Shown here piece by piece: positions 10,440 through 20,569 of a stretch of 64,000 nt of DNA (its first letter is position 1; each line of letters begins with the position of its first letter). The position numbers and the translations under genes are program-made. The DNA comes from Adiantum capillus-veneris (taxonomy: Eukaryota > Streptophyta > Polypodiopsida > Polypodiales > Pteridaceae), in assembly GCA_014529385.2 (NCBI GenBank), contig CM043959.1:52833253-52897252 (forward strand). Reading direction: 5' to 3'. Below the pieces are notes generated by a model, which made no database searches, was not told where the DNA came from, and saw only the letters and a list, made by a program, of their open reading frames with translations.

Positions 10440-12632
10440 CTACCCTAATTCGTTAATGGGTACCTCGATCACAGACTCGTGTCCATCTAAGTCAAGTGAT
10501 TGCACATGATTTTCCTCATCAATCATAATCGAGTCAGGCCTATTTGGTTGCGCAAACTGCGGTAATCCCGTTCGTAGCTCTCCGTTAAGGAATGCTCGAA
10601 GTGCAAGGAATAACTCAGGATCTCCATACAGCTTTGCTATGATCGTGGTTCGGACCTCAGAAGACATGAAGTCCACTAGTTTGGCAACATTCATTGGCGT
10701 TTTGCAGGGTGTAGGTCCTTGACTAGGAACTGGTGAGGATGGAATCTCATATTCCTCAATGGGATCAGGTATTCCTTCGTTAAACATCCTTTCCAACAAG
10801 AAGGGTGTATGCTCACTTTCTGATGTCCCGTCCTCACTCCCTTCTTGGATGATACTAGATATGGCTAACGGTCTATGGTTCATGTGGGGTGGATGAACTT
10901 GCGTGGGAAACACTGTGTCATGAATTTTGACCTGCATGGGTTCTGGTTCTAGTTTCCTTTGAGTCTCCTCCACTAAACCTCTTAGATGTTTCACCTGCTT
11001 AATCTCGTCTACTGGGTTTGGGTACGTCCCAATCTTCTTTTTACGATTCTTCCCTTTTTGCCCCTGCGGTTTATCTTGGGGGTCTTGGATTGGATTTGGA
11101 AACACCTGTGGTGTTTTCAGAGGCTCTTTATGATTTTCTCTTATTCGGTTTTCATTTGGTTCCATGTTACGGTTTTCTTTGTCGGTCTTTCTCTTTGTGG
11201 TATTGGTTCTAGTCTCCATTGTCTCGACTGAATCTGAATCATCCTCGAGGTCATTCATATACGCGGGGTCATCTCCTGTTCCTATGTTTGTTTTGGAACT
11301 TGGCTTTGAATTTTCCGTATTCTGCGACTTCTTCCTTCGTGTCTTCTTTTTCTTTGCTTGGATAACTGACGCGGTATCTCTCTCTTCGAGGATATGGCCT
11401 AGCCCTTGAAGCATGGACCGTGTAATCGCATAAGCGGGTGCGACGGGTGGTATTGGCGATGTCACACTAGCAATTTCGACCAAATTCAGGGGTGTGATTT
11501 TAGGCGCATTTGGGTTATAGGGGCATTGGGCAATCAAGTGATCTATGCCACAACGATTACATGTGAGTATTGGCATTGCAGACGTGCTCCCTTGATTCAT
11601 TTGCATCTGTGCAGCATCCTTTTGCAGCCTAATAGGGCACTCCGCTGCTCGATGTGGTCCACCACACTTGTAGCATTGAAGAGGTGGCCTCCTAGCCTGG
11701 GTGTTGATATTTTGACCTCTGGATGCGAGAGCAGCAGCTTGATAAACCGGCTTGACTTGCCCCCAACAATCTTCCATGTAGTATATAGGACACTCTTCCA
11801 ATGTATCAAGTCCGTAGGCAATACTAGTGTCTATTTCCTCCTCACAGCCATCTGGATAAGCATTTGATGGCTCGCAACCCACTTGGTTCATAGGGGCGAC
11901 TCTTGGATGTGGGGGTTGCGGTCCTAGCACAGGAGGTGGTAGCGGTGTAGCTTGTACAACATTTTGAGATCTAGGGACCATGTGTTGCGGTAGTTGCTCA
12001 ACAGGTGGAGTAGGCATCAATACAGGAGCTCGAGGCGCATCCGTCCAGGCTACAGGAGGTCTATTTGCCATCATACGTTTGATCATTAAACAATCCTTAG
12101 CTTGGTGACCATACCTACCACATGCGTTGCAAGTTCCATTAAATTTTACTCTAAACGTAGGGCACTCACTAGTGCTATGTGGACCTAAGCAAATGGAACA
12201 CCATTGTTGCTCCCTTCTTGGATACATGTGACTATTTTGAGGGGGTCGATTATCCTTAAGAGACTCTTGGATTGCCTTGGTGAGGTCTGTCAAGAAGGTC
12301 TCAAATACCTTTGGCTCATTGGCAATGGGCTTTGCAGTCATGGGTTCATACTCAATGGCTTGTGAGCTAGTGGATCTCGTGTCAGTAGACACCCTCATGC
12401 CTGCTATCATCAAGTTGTCCTCTAATTGGATTGCATTGGCAGTGACATCTTTCCAGGTTGTGATACCTCTAATCACTAGTCCATTATAGATTCCTTCATT
12501 CCTCAACCCTCGAATGAATCGATCAAGCAGTTGGTTATTGTTAAAGCGCTCATTTACAGGGCAGCGAGAGTTTAAGTGCTTTAAACGACTAATGAAGTTC
12601 CTTACTGACTCTCCTTCCTTACGTTCGGCCTT
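10440..12632 (-). CDS. Gag, C-terminal half with four zinc knuckles
   Basis: This segment continues the frame from the first UAG (12633-12635); first internal ATG is at 12506. It opens with the second half of the retrotransposon Gag domain (ERKEGESVRNFISRLKHL, then LLDRFIRGLRNEGIYNG). Next are four knuckles: CSICLGPHSTSEC, CNACGRYGHQAKDC (12200-12090) and CYKCGGPHRAAEC, CNRCGIDHLIAQC (11675-11523). Only the second has canonical C-X2-C-X4-H-X4-C spacing; the other three have X3 before the His. A Lys-rich region (KKKKTRRKK) and an acidic/Pro-rich tail follow. It ends at UAG 10440-10442, directly followed in frame by protease. Role by family: RNA binding and particle assembly. Confidence 0.85.
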   Translation of the reverse strand, partial: KAERKEGESVRNFISRLKHLNSRCPVNERFNNNQLLDRFIRGLRNEGIYNGLVIRGITTWKDVTANAIQLEDNLMIAGMRVSTDTRSTSSQAIEYEPMTAKPIANEPKVFETFLTDLTKAIQESLKDNRPPQNSHMYPRREQQWCSICLGPHSTSECPTFRVKFNGTCNACGRYGHQAKDCLMIKRMMANRPPVAWTDAPRAPVLMPTPPVEQLPQHMVPRSQNVVQATPLPPPVLGPQPPHPRVAPMNQVGCEPSNAYPDGCEEEIDTSIAYGLDTLEECPIYYMEDCWGQVKPVYQAAALASRGQNINTQARRPPLQCYKCGGPHRAAECPIRLQKDAAQMQMNQGSTSAMPILTCNRCGIDHLIAQCPYNPNAPKITPLNLVEIASVTSPIPPVAPAYAITRSMLQGLGHILEERDTASVIQAKKKKTRRKKSQNTENSKPSSKTNIGTGDDPAYMNDLEDDSDSVETMETRTNTTKRKTDKENRNMEPNENRIRENHKEPLKTPQVFPNPIQDPQDKPQGQKGKNRKKKIGTYPNPVDEIKQVKHLRGLVEETQRKLEPEPMQVKIHDTVFPTQVHPPHMNHRPLAISSIIQEGSEDGTSESEHTPFLLERMFNEGIPDPIEEYEIPSSPVPSQGPTPCKTPMNVAKLVDFMSSEVRTTIIAKLYGDPELFLALRAFLNGELRTGLPQFAQPNRPDSIMIDEENHVQSLDLDGHESVIEVPINELG

Positions 12633-14246
12633 CTATAGCTGAGATGCTACACCCCAAAGCACACCTTCTCGTATGTACTCCTTTAGAAACAACCTTCGAA
12701 GGGTAGGGTAGATTGTTTTCTCGTCCACCCTTAGGGTCCTATACCAATCTCCAGCCTTCCCACTTAATGTCAAGCTTAAGGCATTGCACTTATGTAGTTC
12801 GTTGCGTTCCCCTAAGGAATCACATACTTGTTCAAACACTTCAATGTGTTTCCTAGCATCTTCATCCCCATTGAATTTTTGCGTGAGTTTGGCAATTTGT
12901 ACTGCCTTACTTCTAGGCTCTCTATCAGATGCGTGACGCATATTTTCCGCGATAGATCGACCTATGGTTTGAGCAAACGCTGCCAAGTCACCTATGTGAG
13001 GAGGCAGGGCCGGTGGAGGTACTCTTGGAATCATATGTAGGAGAGGGACAGGTGCCGGTCTTGGCATATGTGTGGATGATGCAGGATATGGAACATAACC
13101 GGGCATAGGTCCACTCGGATAAGGGCTAGGGAGCGGCACTCGAGGAGCATAAGCAAGTGGTACAATTGGAGGTGTGGGGGCCATGTCTGCATAAGGGGCT
13201 AGAGGCACATACGGTCGAGGCCCCATATTAGGTACTACGACACTAGGTAGTGGCACTGCGCTAACCGTAGATGTCATCGGTACATTCTCTGTCAGGCTTA
13301 TCCCTGGAGTGAGCACTGGGTTTTCCTTAATAGAGGGTTGAGCCAAGTTAAAGTTTTCGCTCGGAGGCTCAGATTGCATAGAGACCCCAGGTGAAATGAC
13401 GTAAGATGGGTCCATGGGGCTCATTAGAGGAGTCTCCATTTGTGATAGAGTAGGCTGTTGAGCCTTGCTCGTATCCAGAAATCTCATGGGGCCAGTTGAG
13501 AGTATATTTACCCCTCGGTTTTGCCTTTCTGATTGAATAATGCCATGGATAACATTACAGATCATTTTCTGTTGATCTTCGATGCTCGTGGCACTAGAGG
13601 TGGATTGTACAATCTCTATCCATCCTACATGGTAGGCGTGGCCAGAGTGTAGATCCGTCAACACCTCAGTGTGGAGGTCGTATGTCCAATGATCATTAAT
13701 GAACCATCCTGCTAGAGTCGACGTGTTAACGGTTTCTTGTGAGGTAGAAGCAATATTGCTCCCCATGGTTTTACTTGTCACCAACGGTACTCTAGAGGGA
13801 ACTTCTGAAGGAGGCAGCTCAACAGGGCCTTCTTGGTAAGAAGTTGGCAGGATATCCACATGGACACTCTTTGGAGGTGTGGGGTCCACGTGCGATGTGA
13901 AAGGAGATTCCACTTCCCCACCCCCTTCGTGTGCTTCATTTGCATCAGGTTCCGAGCGAGTAGCTCTACCTAATGTTTCCATGAAACGGCTAAACATACT
14001 AGTACTAGGCTGTGGAGCTTCGGGAGGTGCATGGCCTTCTCTCTCAGTGTTTTGGTTAGGGTATGCTTCCATGATTTCTGAGTCGGAGGAGGAATCACTA
14101 GCGGCTATTTTAGGGTCTTGGGTGGTGCTACCTTGTGTCCCCGCTGAGGGTCTAGAGCTTATCGTGGATGGGTAATGGGTGTCCGTATGAACAGAGGCAC
14201 CCTCAATATGCTCGTGTTCTAGCACCCGCCCAGAGCGTAAGTGCAT
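12633..14246 (-). CDS. Gag, N-terminal half of the gag-protease polyprotein
   Basis: A true ATG at 14244-14246 starts MHLRSGRVLEHEH. The first 400 residues are low-complexity, Pro/Ser/Thr-rich. From about residue 420 comes a retrotransposon Gag core: AKLTQKFNGDEDARKHIEVF, LSLTLSGKAGDWYRTL, YPTLRRLFLKEYI. The frame hits UAG at 12633-12635 inside this core, between SQL and KAERKEGESVRNF. In related Gag proteins this position is usually a coding residue, and CAG to TAG would explain it. No frameshift occurs in all 5.1 kb of the combined frame, which argues for recent selection on the coding sequence. Confidence 0.85.
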   Translation of the reverse strand: MHLRSGRVLEHEHIEGASVHTDTHYPSTISSRPSAGTQGSTTQDPKIAASDSSSDSEIMEAYPNQNTEREGHAPPEAPQPSTSMFSRFMETLGRATRSEPDANEAHEGGGEVESPFTSHVDPTPPKSVHVDILPTSYQEGPVELPPSEVPSRVPLVTSKTMGSNIASTSQETVNTSTLAGWFINDHWTYDLHTEVLTDLHSGHAYHVGWIEIVQSTSSATSIEDQQKMICNVIHGIIQSERQNRGVNILSTGPMRFLDTSKAQQPTLSQMETPLMSPMDPSYVISPGVSMQSEPPSENFNLAQPSIKENPVLTPGISLTENVPMTSTVSAVPLPSVVVPNMGPRPYVPLAPYADMAPTPPIVPLAYAPRVPLPSPYPSGPMPGYVPYPASSTHMPRPAPVPLLHMIPRVPPPALPPHIGDLAAFAQTIGRSIAENMRHASDREPRSKAVQIAKLTQKFNGDEDARKHIEVFEQVCDSLGERNELHKCNALSLTLSGKAGDWYRTLRVDEKTIYPTLRRLFLKEYIREGVLWGVASQL

Positions 14247-14632
14247 GTGCTTTTGATACCCTAAGGTGTCAAAAAGCTGCTCTAGGAGGCCTTGTGACTA
14301 GTTTTTAGCGTGTTTTTTGTTTATTTTTTTACTAGATTTTTTATAGCGTGTCGTGGAATGGGCCGTGTGATAGCTCGAAACGAGCGTATCGGTCAGAGGG
14401 TCGTGCCGTGCTTTCAGCCCTCCGTTTGGTCACTCTATGTCATCGGAATCCCTAAAACTGTCAATTTCCAGTAGGGAACTAGGCCCAAACTAGAAAGTCT
14501 AAGGGTGCAAGTGGGAAGAGAAAGGAGGAGAGTGGAGGACTTGTCCCACATGCTCTCATTCTCTCTTGAGGGAGTAGGGTATATATATAAGAGTGAGTCT
14601 AGTATGTATCATAAGACTGAGGACTGGGACCT

Positions 14633-14683
14633 GGGCCTGGGCTTGGGCTTGGGCTTGGGCTTGGGCTTGGGCTTGGGCTTGGG
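14633..14683 (+). repeat. (GGGCTT)8 hexanucleotide array
   Basis: Eight consecutive G3 runs spaced by exactly three bases (one CCT variant at the left). The plus strand, which is antisense to the element's RNA, fits the G3N3 quadruplex pattern. Confidence 0.95.
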
Positions 14684-14849
14684 AAAATGATCTCGATCCC
14701 GATCTATCTTTTATACAAACCAACCCGTCAGTTTTAAGAGTCACGTTTTTTATTTTCGAAAAATTTAACCGCTCGCTCGCGTTTTTATTTTCCGGTTTTT
14801 TTTTTTCCAGAAAATTTTTTCCCCAATTTTATTTTATTTTTTAATGCAA

Positions 14850-15110
14850 AAAATACAGAAATTGAAAACGCAGATATTGAAAATGCAGAACTTGAAAACG
14901 CAGAAATCGCAGAAATTGCTGAAATTGAAAAAACGCAGAAACTGCAGAAATTACAGAAAATTGAAAAAACGCAGAAATGCAGAAAATTGCAGAAATTGAA
15001 AATGCAGAAAATTGCAAAAATTGAAAAAACGCAAGAAATGCAGAAAATTGAAAAAGCACAGACAATAGCAGAAATTGAAACTTGACAGAAAATGCAGAAA
15101 ACGCAAAAAA
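14850..15110 (+). repeat. Degenerate A-rich minisatellite, unit about GCAGAAATTGAAAA
   Basis: At least twelve imperfect copies of a 13-16 base unit (GCAGAAATTGAAAAC and variants such as GCAGAAAATTG) are strung together. Frames across it give only Phe/Ser/Ile-rich artefacts on the complement. It lies in the transcribed leader just inside the PBS. Confidence 0.9.
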
Positions 15111-15205
15111 CAGAAATCTCCACACACTCCTTCCCTGCCTTTCCTATGATAGAAATTGCACCACAAGGAAGCGTAAAGTGCTAACCGAGCTTAGTGTAAG
15201 GCATA

Positions 15206-15223
15206 TCCACGGCAGCGACGCCA
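15206..15223 (-). other. Primer binding site, probably tRNA-Asp
   Basis: Four bases inside the 5' LTR the minus strand reads TGGCGTCGCTGCCGTGGA. From memory of plant tRNA-Asp, the complement of its 3' end (TGGCGCCGTTGCCGGGGA) matches at 15 of 18 positions. Athila/Tat-type gypsy elements use this primer. The position is certain, the tRNA identity is inferred. Confidence 0.75.
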
Positions 15224-15227
15224 AAAA

Positions 15228-15478
15228 TGTGCGCTCCTTGCCGCACTGTCGAAGCAAGGGACTTGCCAATACACCGTGTGCGAGCCACAAACGGCTCCAA
15301 GCACACAACAAGCCTAAACTAGCAAGCTCAAGAAAACAAAGGGTGTGTCACTCACCGCTCTACGCTCGCCTTCGTGGTGGATTCCTCGCCGCGATGAAGA
15401 AGAAGCTGCAGTCGTGCCGCGCTCAACCGCTTCGCCGCCGTCGTGCCTTCGTAATGCTCGATCGCACACACACTCTCC

Positions 15479-15512
<34 letters not shown>

Positions 15513-15805
15513 AGGAGGTGAAGAAGAAGAAGATGGAGATGGAGCAAGAGCACTCTTCTATTGCACAAATGAGAGAATGAGTAAAAATTAGGTTTAGTTG
15601 GCTTTTATAGGAGCTCACCCCATTCACACTTGGGCGCCCATGCTTAACCAACTAATCCCTTGAATGTCCAAGTTAAAGTGCGCTTCTCATCGGCGATCAC
15701 TCTACCTTTCCCTATTGGTCCGACAAACCCGGTACCTGACTCTACCAAATACATAATACACGTCCGTCGTAGGTGATGGGTGTCCGTGAGCCGTGAGGGT
15801 TAACA
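15228..15805 (-). repeat. 5' LTR (by element orientation), 578 bp
   Basis: Same TG...CA ends as the left copy. It differs from 6869-7444 by two transitions and one extra CT unit. As the promoter-bearing LTR it would drive the minus-strand transcript into the PBS and gag. Confidence 0.96.
15601..15609 (-). promoter_or_regulatory. TATA box of the 5' LTR
   Basis: The complement reads CTATAAAAG, a good plant TATA element (core TATAAAAG at 15602-15609), placed about 380 bases from the LTR's inner end. The identical motif is in the other LTR at 7241-7249. Confidence 0.6.
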
Positions 15806-15810
15806 CAAGC
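15806..15810. repeat. Target-site duplication CAAGC, right copy
   Basis: It directly follows the LTR end ...GTTAACA and is identical to 6864-6868. Confidence 0.93.
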
Positions 15811-17823
15811 CAAATTAAGATAATCTAAGAGAAAACTTGAGAGTTTAATTCACCTAAAAATAAAGAAACCTTTCAAATAATCTATAGAAGAGTTTAAAAT
15901 GTTACCTAGAAAATGTGCATACTTTAACTTAAGGATTTAAAAATATACAAAAAAGTTATGTAATTGCTTTTAATTAAAAGAACTTGCATGTTTATCCCTT
16001 TAATTGCTTCAATGCTTCATATGGTTACAGTTTTGTAATTTGATTGTAATCATGGCTACGAGCTTTCCCAAATCAAGTGGTGTATTGCCAAGAGATCTTT
16101 TCTCACCCTAGGATAATTTGATTGTAACCATAGCCATCAATTAATGACAATACACTAGCGATTATTGCAAATATATTTGGTGGCCATGTTTGAGTTGATT
16201 GCTTAAGAAATGCTTGTAAAAAGTCCATTGGAGCTTTTTGATGAGGAAAAAAAAAAAAAGAAGTCAAAAGATGCTACAAGTGTAAAAAAATGCTTATATC
16301 TTTATTAACATGATCACAATTAGTCAAAATGGTACCTGCTACCATTCAAATCCTGGAATATTGTTACACATGTGGTCCTTACATTTTCCTTTTGTGAATT
16401 ATGGAGTGTTTTCACTTTCTTGAGGCTTGAGTGTCTAAGGGATGATGACTGTCTAAGAGGTTCTACATTTTCTTTTCTCCAAAATTCATAATGGTGAGTA
16501 GAGTATATTAGCAAAAACATAGAATTACAAATTCCTGCCATGTTCGTTACGAGCCATGACATCATCATATGATCATAGGACTGTCAAATCTTCAAGAACA
16601 CCATGGAAGTTGCTAAAAGGTTCTACATTTAACATGAATGCTAATTTTTTGAGTTAGATTGAAAGAATTTTTTGTGGATGCAATGTTTGCCAAACCTTTG
16701 GAGGTCCTATATTCCAATTTGTGATTTTAGTGGAACTCATTTTGTCTATTTGCATTTTGTATGATTTTTTGATTTTTTATTTTAACACCTAAGCTGATTA
16801 ACAATAGATCAAGATAGTTTTCAATCCATGGTTATAAACATGAGCTGTTCCACATATTGCAATCCATCAATGCATAAGTCTTACAAGTTAGATAATATAT
16901 ATTTTTTTAAATTATTTTCTTAAAGCGTGAAAACCTTCATACAAAAATATAGCAAGTAAATTGAGCATGTATTTTGCAAAACTCACAAGTAGGGGTACCC
17001 AATTGAAGAAAATCGGAAAAACGATAGAATCACGCAAGATCTAGAAGCTTCATTGATGCTGGCCCAAAAGGCAAAAGTGGGGGGGACATAGGCAAGGGTA
17101 GGAGGGATTTCATGCAAACAGGAGGCGAAGTCAGGGAGAAACGTCACACAAGCAGAAAGCCCTAAGTAGTACGATGGAGAATTCCTTTTTTTTTCAAGAA
17201 AAAAATGTGCTACTATAACAGATCAGCGTGTGGGCCTATGTGGTGTAGAGTAGCCAAAGGTGAGGATTTTGTCTCCTGCATCCAATATCGAATCCTACTT
17301 TTGAAGGTTGAAGGCCCTTCACCCTGCCCTCGCTAAAAGTTATGGGCGTGACCAAGTACCTCTACGATTCCTAGGATGAATCTAGGAATAGAAAACTAAC
17401 CAATATCAATAATGTTAGTGTACTGTATTAAAATCACAAAAAATACATCACATGCCATGCTAAATCGAGCCATGGCAACTACAATAACCAACATCACACA
17501 AACAAATCCAGGCTGACAGGGGAGCCACCCCAACGTGAGCCACAGAAGCATATACTAAAGGACACCCACAAGCAACATCCACTCAGCCCAAAACCAAATC
17601 CATAGACCATACATTGGCTGAACAAGGAGCCACCCTCGATTGGAGCATACCATATTGAGCATACGTGAAGGGTTTTATGATGAACTTTGTGATTCCTTGT
17701 AGTGTTCTCATTTTTGGCCTCCCTACTGAAAAAGCCTTAGTGTTTGGTTGTGTTTTGTAGATTTGGAGGAGATAAGGCAATGATGTCTTTAAATGGTCTT
17801 TAAAAAAAAAAAAAAAAGATGAA

Positions 17824-17963
17824 ATGCCTTCCTTACAATACAAAATCAAGGAGACAATCAAGGAAAAAAACCACACTTATTGAGAAATTGACCTTCTCTT
17901 GGCCCATGCCTTCCTTACAATACAAAATCAAGGAGACAATCAAGGGAAAAAAACCACACTTAG
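17824..17963 (+). repeat. 82-bp tandem duplication
   Basis: The phrase starting ATGCCTTCCTTACAATACAA recurs 82 bases later (17824 and 17906), with about 57 bases nearly identical in each copy. Confidence 0.9.
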
Positions 17964-18869
17964 TCAATGGCTTTGCTTGCCCAACTGAAACATCATACTT
18001 GGCATATTTCTTCATTTACATGACCATTATCATGGTTGTCTACTCTTAAAGGGGGAAACTTTATGCTATAAAAATGGAGCAAGGATAAAAATTATCAAGA
18101 AAAGCTTTAATGTTCTCTCCTATGAAAACTTTATGCCAAGTGGATTATGACTAGTTATATTCCAATAAGATTTGAAAATTGCGAGGGTAGAGTCGCACTA
18201 AGCCATATTATGATTATTTCAACTCTAGTGGGTGCATGCCCTATTAGCTACCAAGATTGAGGAGCATTTCTATCTTCTACCTCTGCTAATTTATCTCCCA
18301 TATGGACATAAACACAGAAACCCCTTTTATTGGGTCAATGTATAGATCCCCACCCATTTGAGAGCTTTTGATTGTTAAACCCCTTCCACTTGACACCCTT
18401 AAATACTACTTATCTTTTCGATCATGCTCATCCTGTGATGTCGATCTAATAATTTATATGCTACCATGAGGTTTGCTTAATAGTGCGTTTTCAAATTGTC
18501 ACATATCAAAAACATCACTGATAGGAGCATTGTTGTTGCTATTTGATTCTCGACTAAAGTGGGCCTTACGTTATGGGCTTGATCTTATCAGATCTTTCGC
18601 AAAACAAATCTCTTTAGCTTTATTCATCATCATCATAAAGTTTTCATCAACTGAGAACACAAATAAACTGGATGTGGCTATTTTTTTAAAGCTTAAAAGC
18701 AATCCTTTGAATAGAGATGGGTATGCAATGCATATAAATGTTCATAGGGACATATCAACATCAAATATTTTGGTAAAAAGATGAGTGCTCTTTTAAGAAA
18801 ATGGAAAAAATAGAATTTTGAAGTTTTTGGCTTGTCAAGAAAAGAAAAGTGGACTTGGACCAAGAGATA

Positions 18870-18933
<64 letters not shown>
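18870..18933 (+). repeat. Compound (TG)n(AG)n microsatellite
   Basis: A (TG)10 tract passes directly into about 21 GA units with no interruption. Confidence 0.97.
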
Positions 18934-18936
<3 letters not shown>

Positions 18937-19084
18937 ACACATAAATATGCATCTTTGTAATTTTTTTGTTATCTATACTATTGTAAAAGGGAGAGGGAAC
19001 CCCCCCCCCAAAAAAAAAAAAAAAAAAAACGCGACGACAACTCTTTGAAGCGGCAGTGTAGCCTGCAACTCCGACTAGGCACCC

Positions 19085-19087
<3 letters not shown>

Positions 19088-19124
<37 letters not shown>
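19088..19124 (+). repeat. (AG)18 microsatellite
   Basis: Uninterrupted AG repeat. A C9-A20 homopolymer pair lies 60 bases upstream (about 19001-19029). Confidence 0.97.
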
Positions 19125-19127
<3 letters not shown>

Positions 19128-19610
19128 CGAAGGGTGTCGGCCACACTAGTTGATATTAATCCATGTATTAAACATGCAAGAATGTGCATTCACACATATA
19201 TTGGAACATTAATTAGGGTAAACAAATAGCTCTAAGCTCACACAATGGACATTCATGTGTTTATTTGTAAAATGATTTTAGTGGAAGCGTTGCCGTCTTT
19301 CATGCCCAAAGGCAAAGAGCCAAGAGGTCAAACATCACATAATTGCCCAATAAGGAAATGAACCCAGGAGCCCACACCCTAGTAGCTAAACATTACTCAT
19401 TGATACATGTACATATATCCACACCAGAGCTAGAAAAATAAATTTTTGCTAACCGATCAAAATAAGGGGAAAGTTGAAACTCTATCGGGTTTCAGGTCAA
19501 AATTTGAAGCTTTTGCCTGTAATTACACTAAAACTTGTGTTAATTTGCCGGTTTTCTAAAAGGCAAGCTCAAAATCTAACCGGGACTTTATAATTTCAAC
19601 CAGTTAAAAT

Positions 19611-19652
19611 ACACTAGACCCTCGGTTTAATACACTAGACCCTCGGTTTTTT
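19611..19652 (+). repeat. 21-bp direct duplication
   Basis: ACACTAGACCCTCGGTTT occurs at 19611 and again at 19632, giving two tandem 21-bp units. Confidence 0.9.
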
Positions 19653-19744
19653 CTAACACTGATCCACACACACACATATGTGTGTGATGGGGATGGTATC
19701 CATGAAATGTAGTTGACACATCCACACACACGCATGCTCATGTG

Positions 19745-19880
<136 letters not shown>

Positions 19881-20307
19881 TGCATCAAGAACTCAATGAA
19901 AATTTCAAATCAATATGTGTGCTAGAGATGGATTTAAAATTCCTAACCTTTTTAGAGCCTAAATTTTACTTCCAAAGAAAATGATTATCATTTCTCTCTG
20001 TGTACACTTTGCTAGTTGCTATTTGTTTGCAATTTAATTAGTCATATATTATGATACCTAGTCCTTCATGCAAACCATCAAGAACACTAGCTAATTTGAT
20101 CTTATCCACAAGTGCCAAAATTTGTCAAATAAGATGCTTAGTTTGTTTTAAATATAAATGGGTGGATCGAAAAATGTATTCTAGGCCTTTTTCAAAATTT
20201 TATTGAAAGAAGTGTACAATTTTAGAATTTAGCTAATGTTTTGCAATGTGCAAGTGTAGGTATGACTAAGAAACCAATGTAGATCTTTTATATATGAGAG
20301 AGAGACA

Positions 20308-20308
20308 G

Positions 20309-20352
<44 letters not shown>
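20308..20352 (+). repeat. (GA)n microsatellite
   Basis: About 22 GA units after a GA-rich lead-in with a GGGG interruption. Confidence 0.97.
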
Positions 20353-20355
<3 letters not shown>

Positions 20356-20569
20356 CTATATAAGGAGGGGACAAATTTGTCTATATTGATAAGAGTGTCT
20401 AGTTGAAAGCTTGGCCTAAGTAAAGGAAAAATTAAGAGGAATGGGTGGCCACCCCTATGAATGCGGCCATGCGAATGCGGCCATGCGACCTGATACACGC
20501 TCATGGACGTGCTTTGTCACCTCACACACCTTGACACTAAGTGACACTTATATTTAATGCGGGGAGGGG

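Larger units (their letters stand above)
14247..15205 (-). other. 5' leader of the gag-protease element, with two tandem-repeat blocks
   Basis: About 960 bases between PBS and the gag ATG without a supported gene. It contains the GGGCTT hexamer array (14633-14683) and an A-rich minisatellite (14850-15110). Leaders of this length in LTR elements usually hold dimerisation and packaging signals; any such role here is inference. Confidence 0.7.
6869..15805 (-). mobile_element. Complete young LTR retrotransposon with gag-protease only (no RT, RNase H or integrase)
   Basis: Two near-identical direct LTRs (6869-7444 and 15228-15805) are flanked by a perfect CAAGC target duplication. Between them, read on the minus strand, come a PBS, a 0.96-kb leader, one 5.1-kb gag-protease frame with two in-frame UAG codons (14246 to 9150), 1.6 kb of non-coding DNA and a PPT. 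No RT, RNase H or integrase motif is present in any frame. The LTRs differ by two substitutions and one 2-bp microsatellite step, so insertion is recent. It fits the non-autonomous classes called TR-GAG or LARD, probably moved by enzymes of a related Ty3/gypsy element. The DGGAG-type protease and ILGRPF block suggest Ty3/gypsy ancestry. Confidence 0.93.

Noticed and set aside
10986-11409. Plus-strand frames inside the minus-strand gag
   Set aside because: They are shadows of the gag-protease frame; they have no independent support.
14785-15166. Phe/Ser/Cys-rich minus-strand frames in the leader
   Set aside because: They are translations of the A-rich minisatellite and have no start context or domain.
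17225-17400. Second SINE-like segment with ATATCGAATCC B-box-like text
   Set aside because: No matching A box at the proper distance and no tail or target duplication.
18761-19189. 142-codon minus-strand frame rich in Leu-Ser and His-Thr
   Set aside because: It is a translation of (GA)n, (TG)n and (CA)n microsatellites. The same holds for frames at 4911-5201, 19604-19984, 20229-20504, 23137-23444 and 48824-49294.
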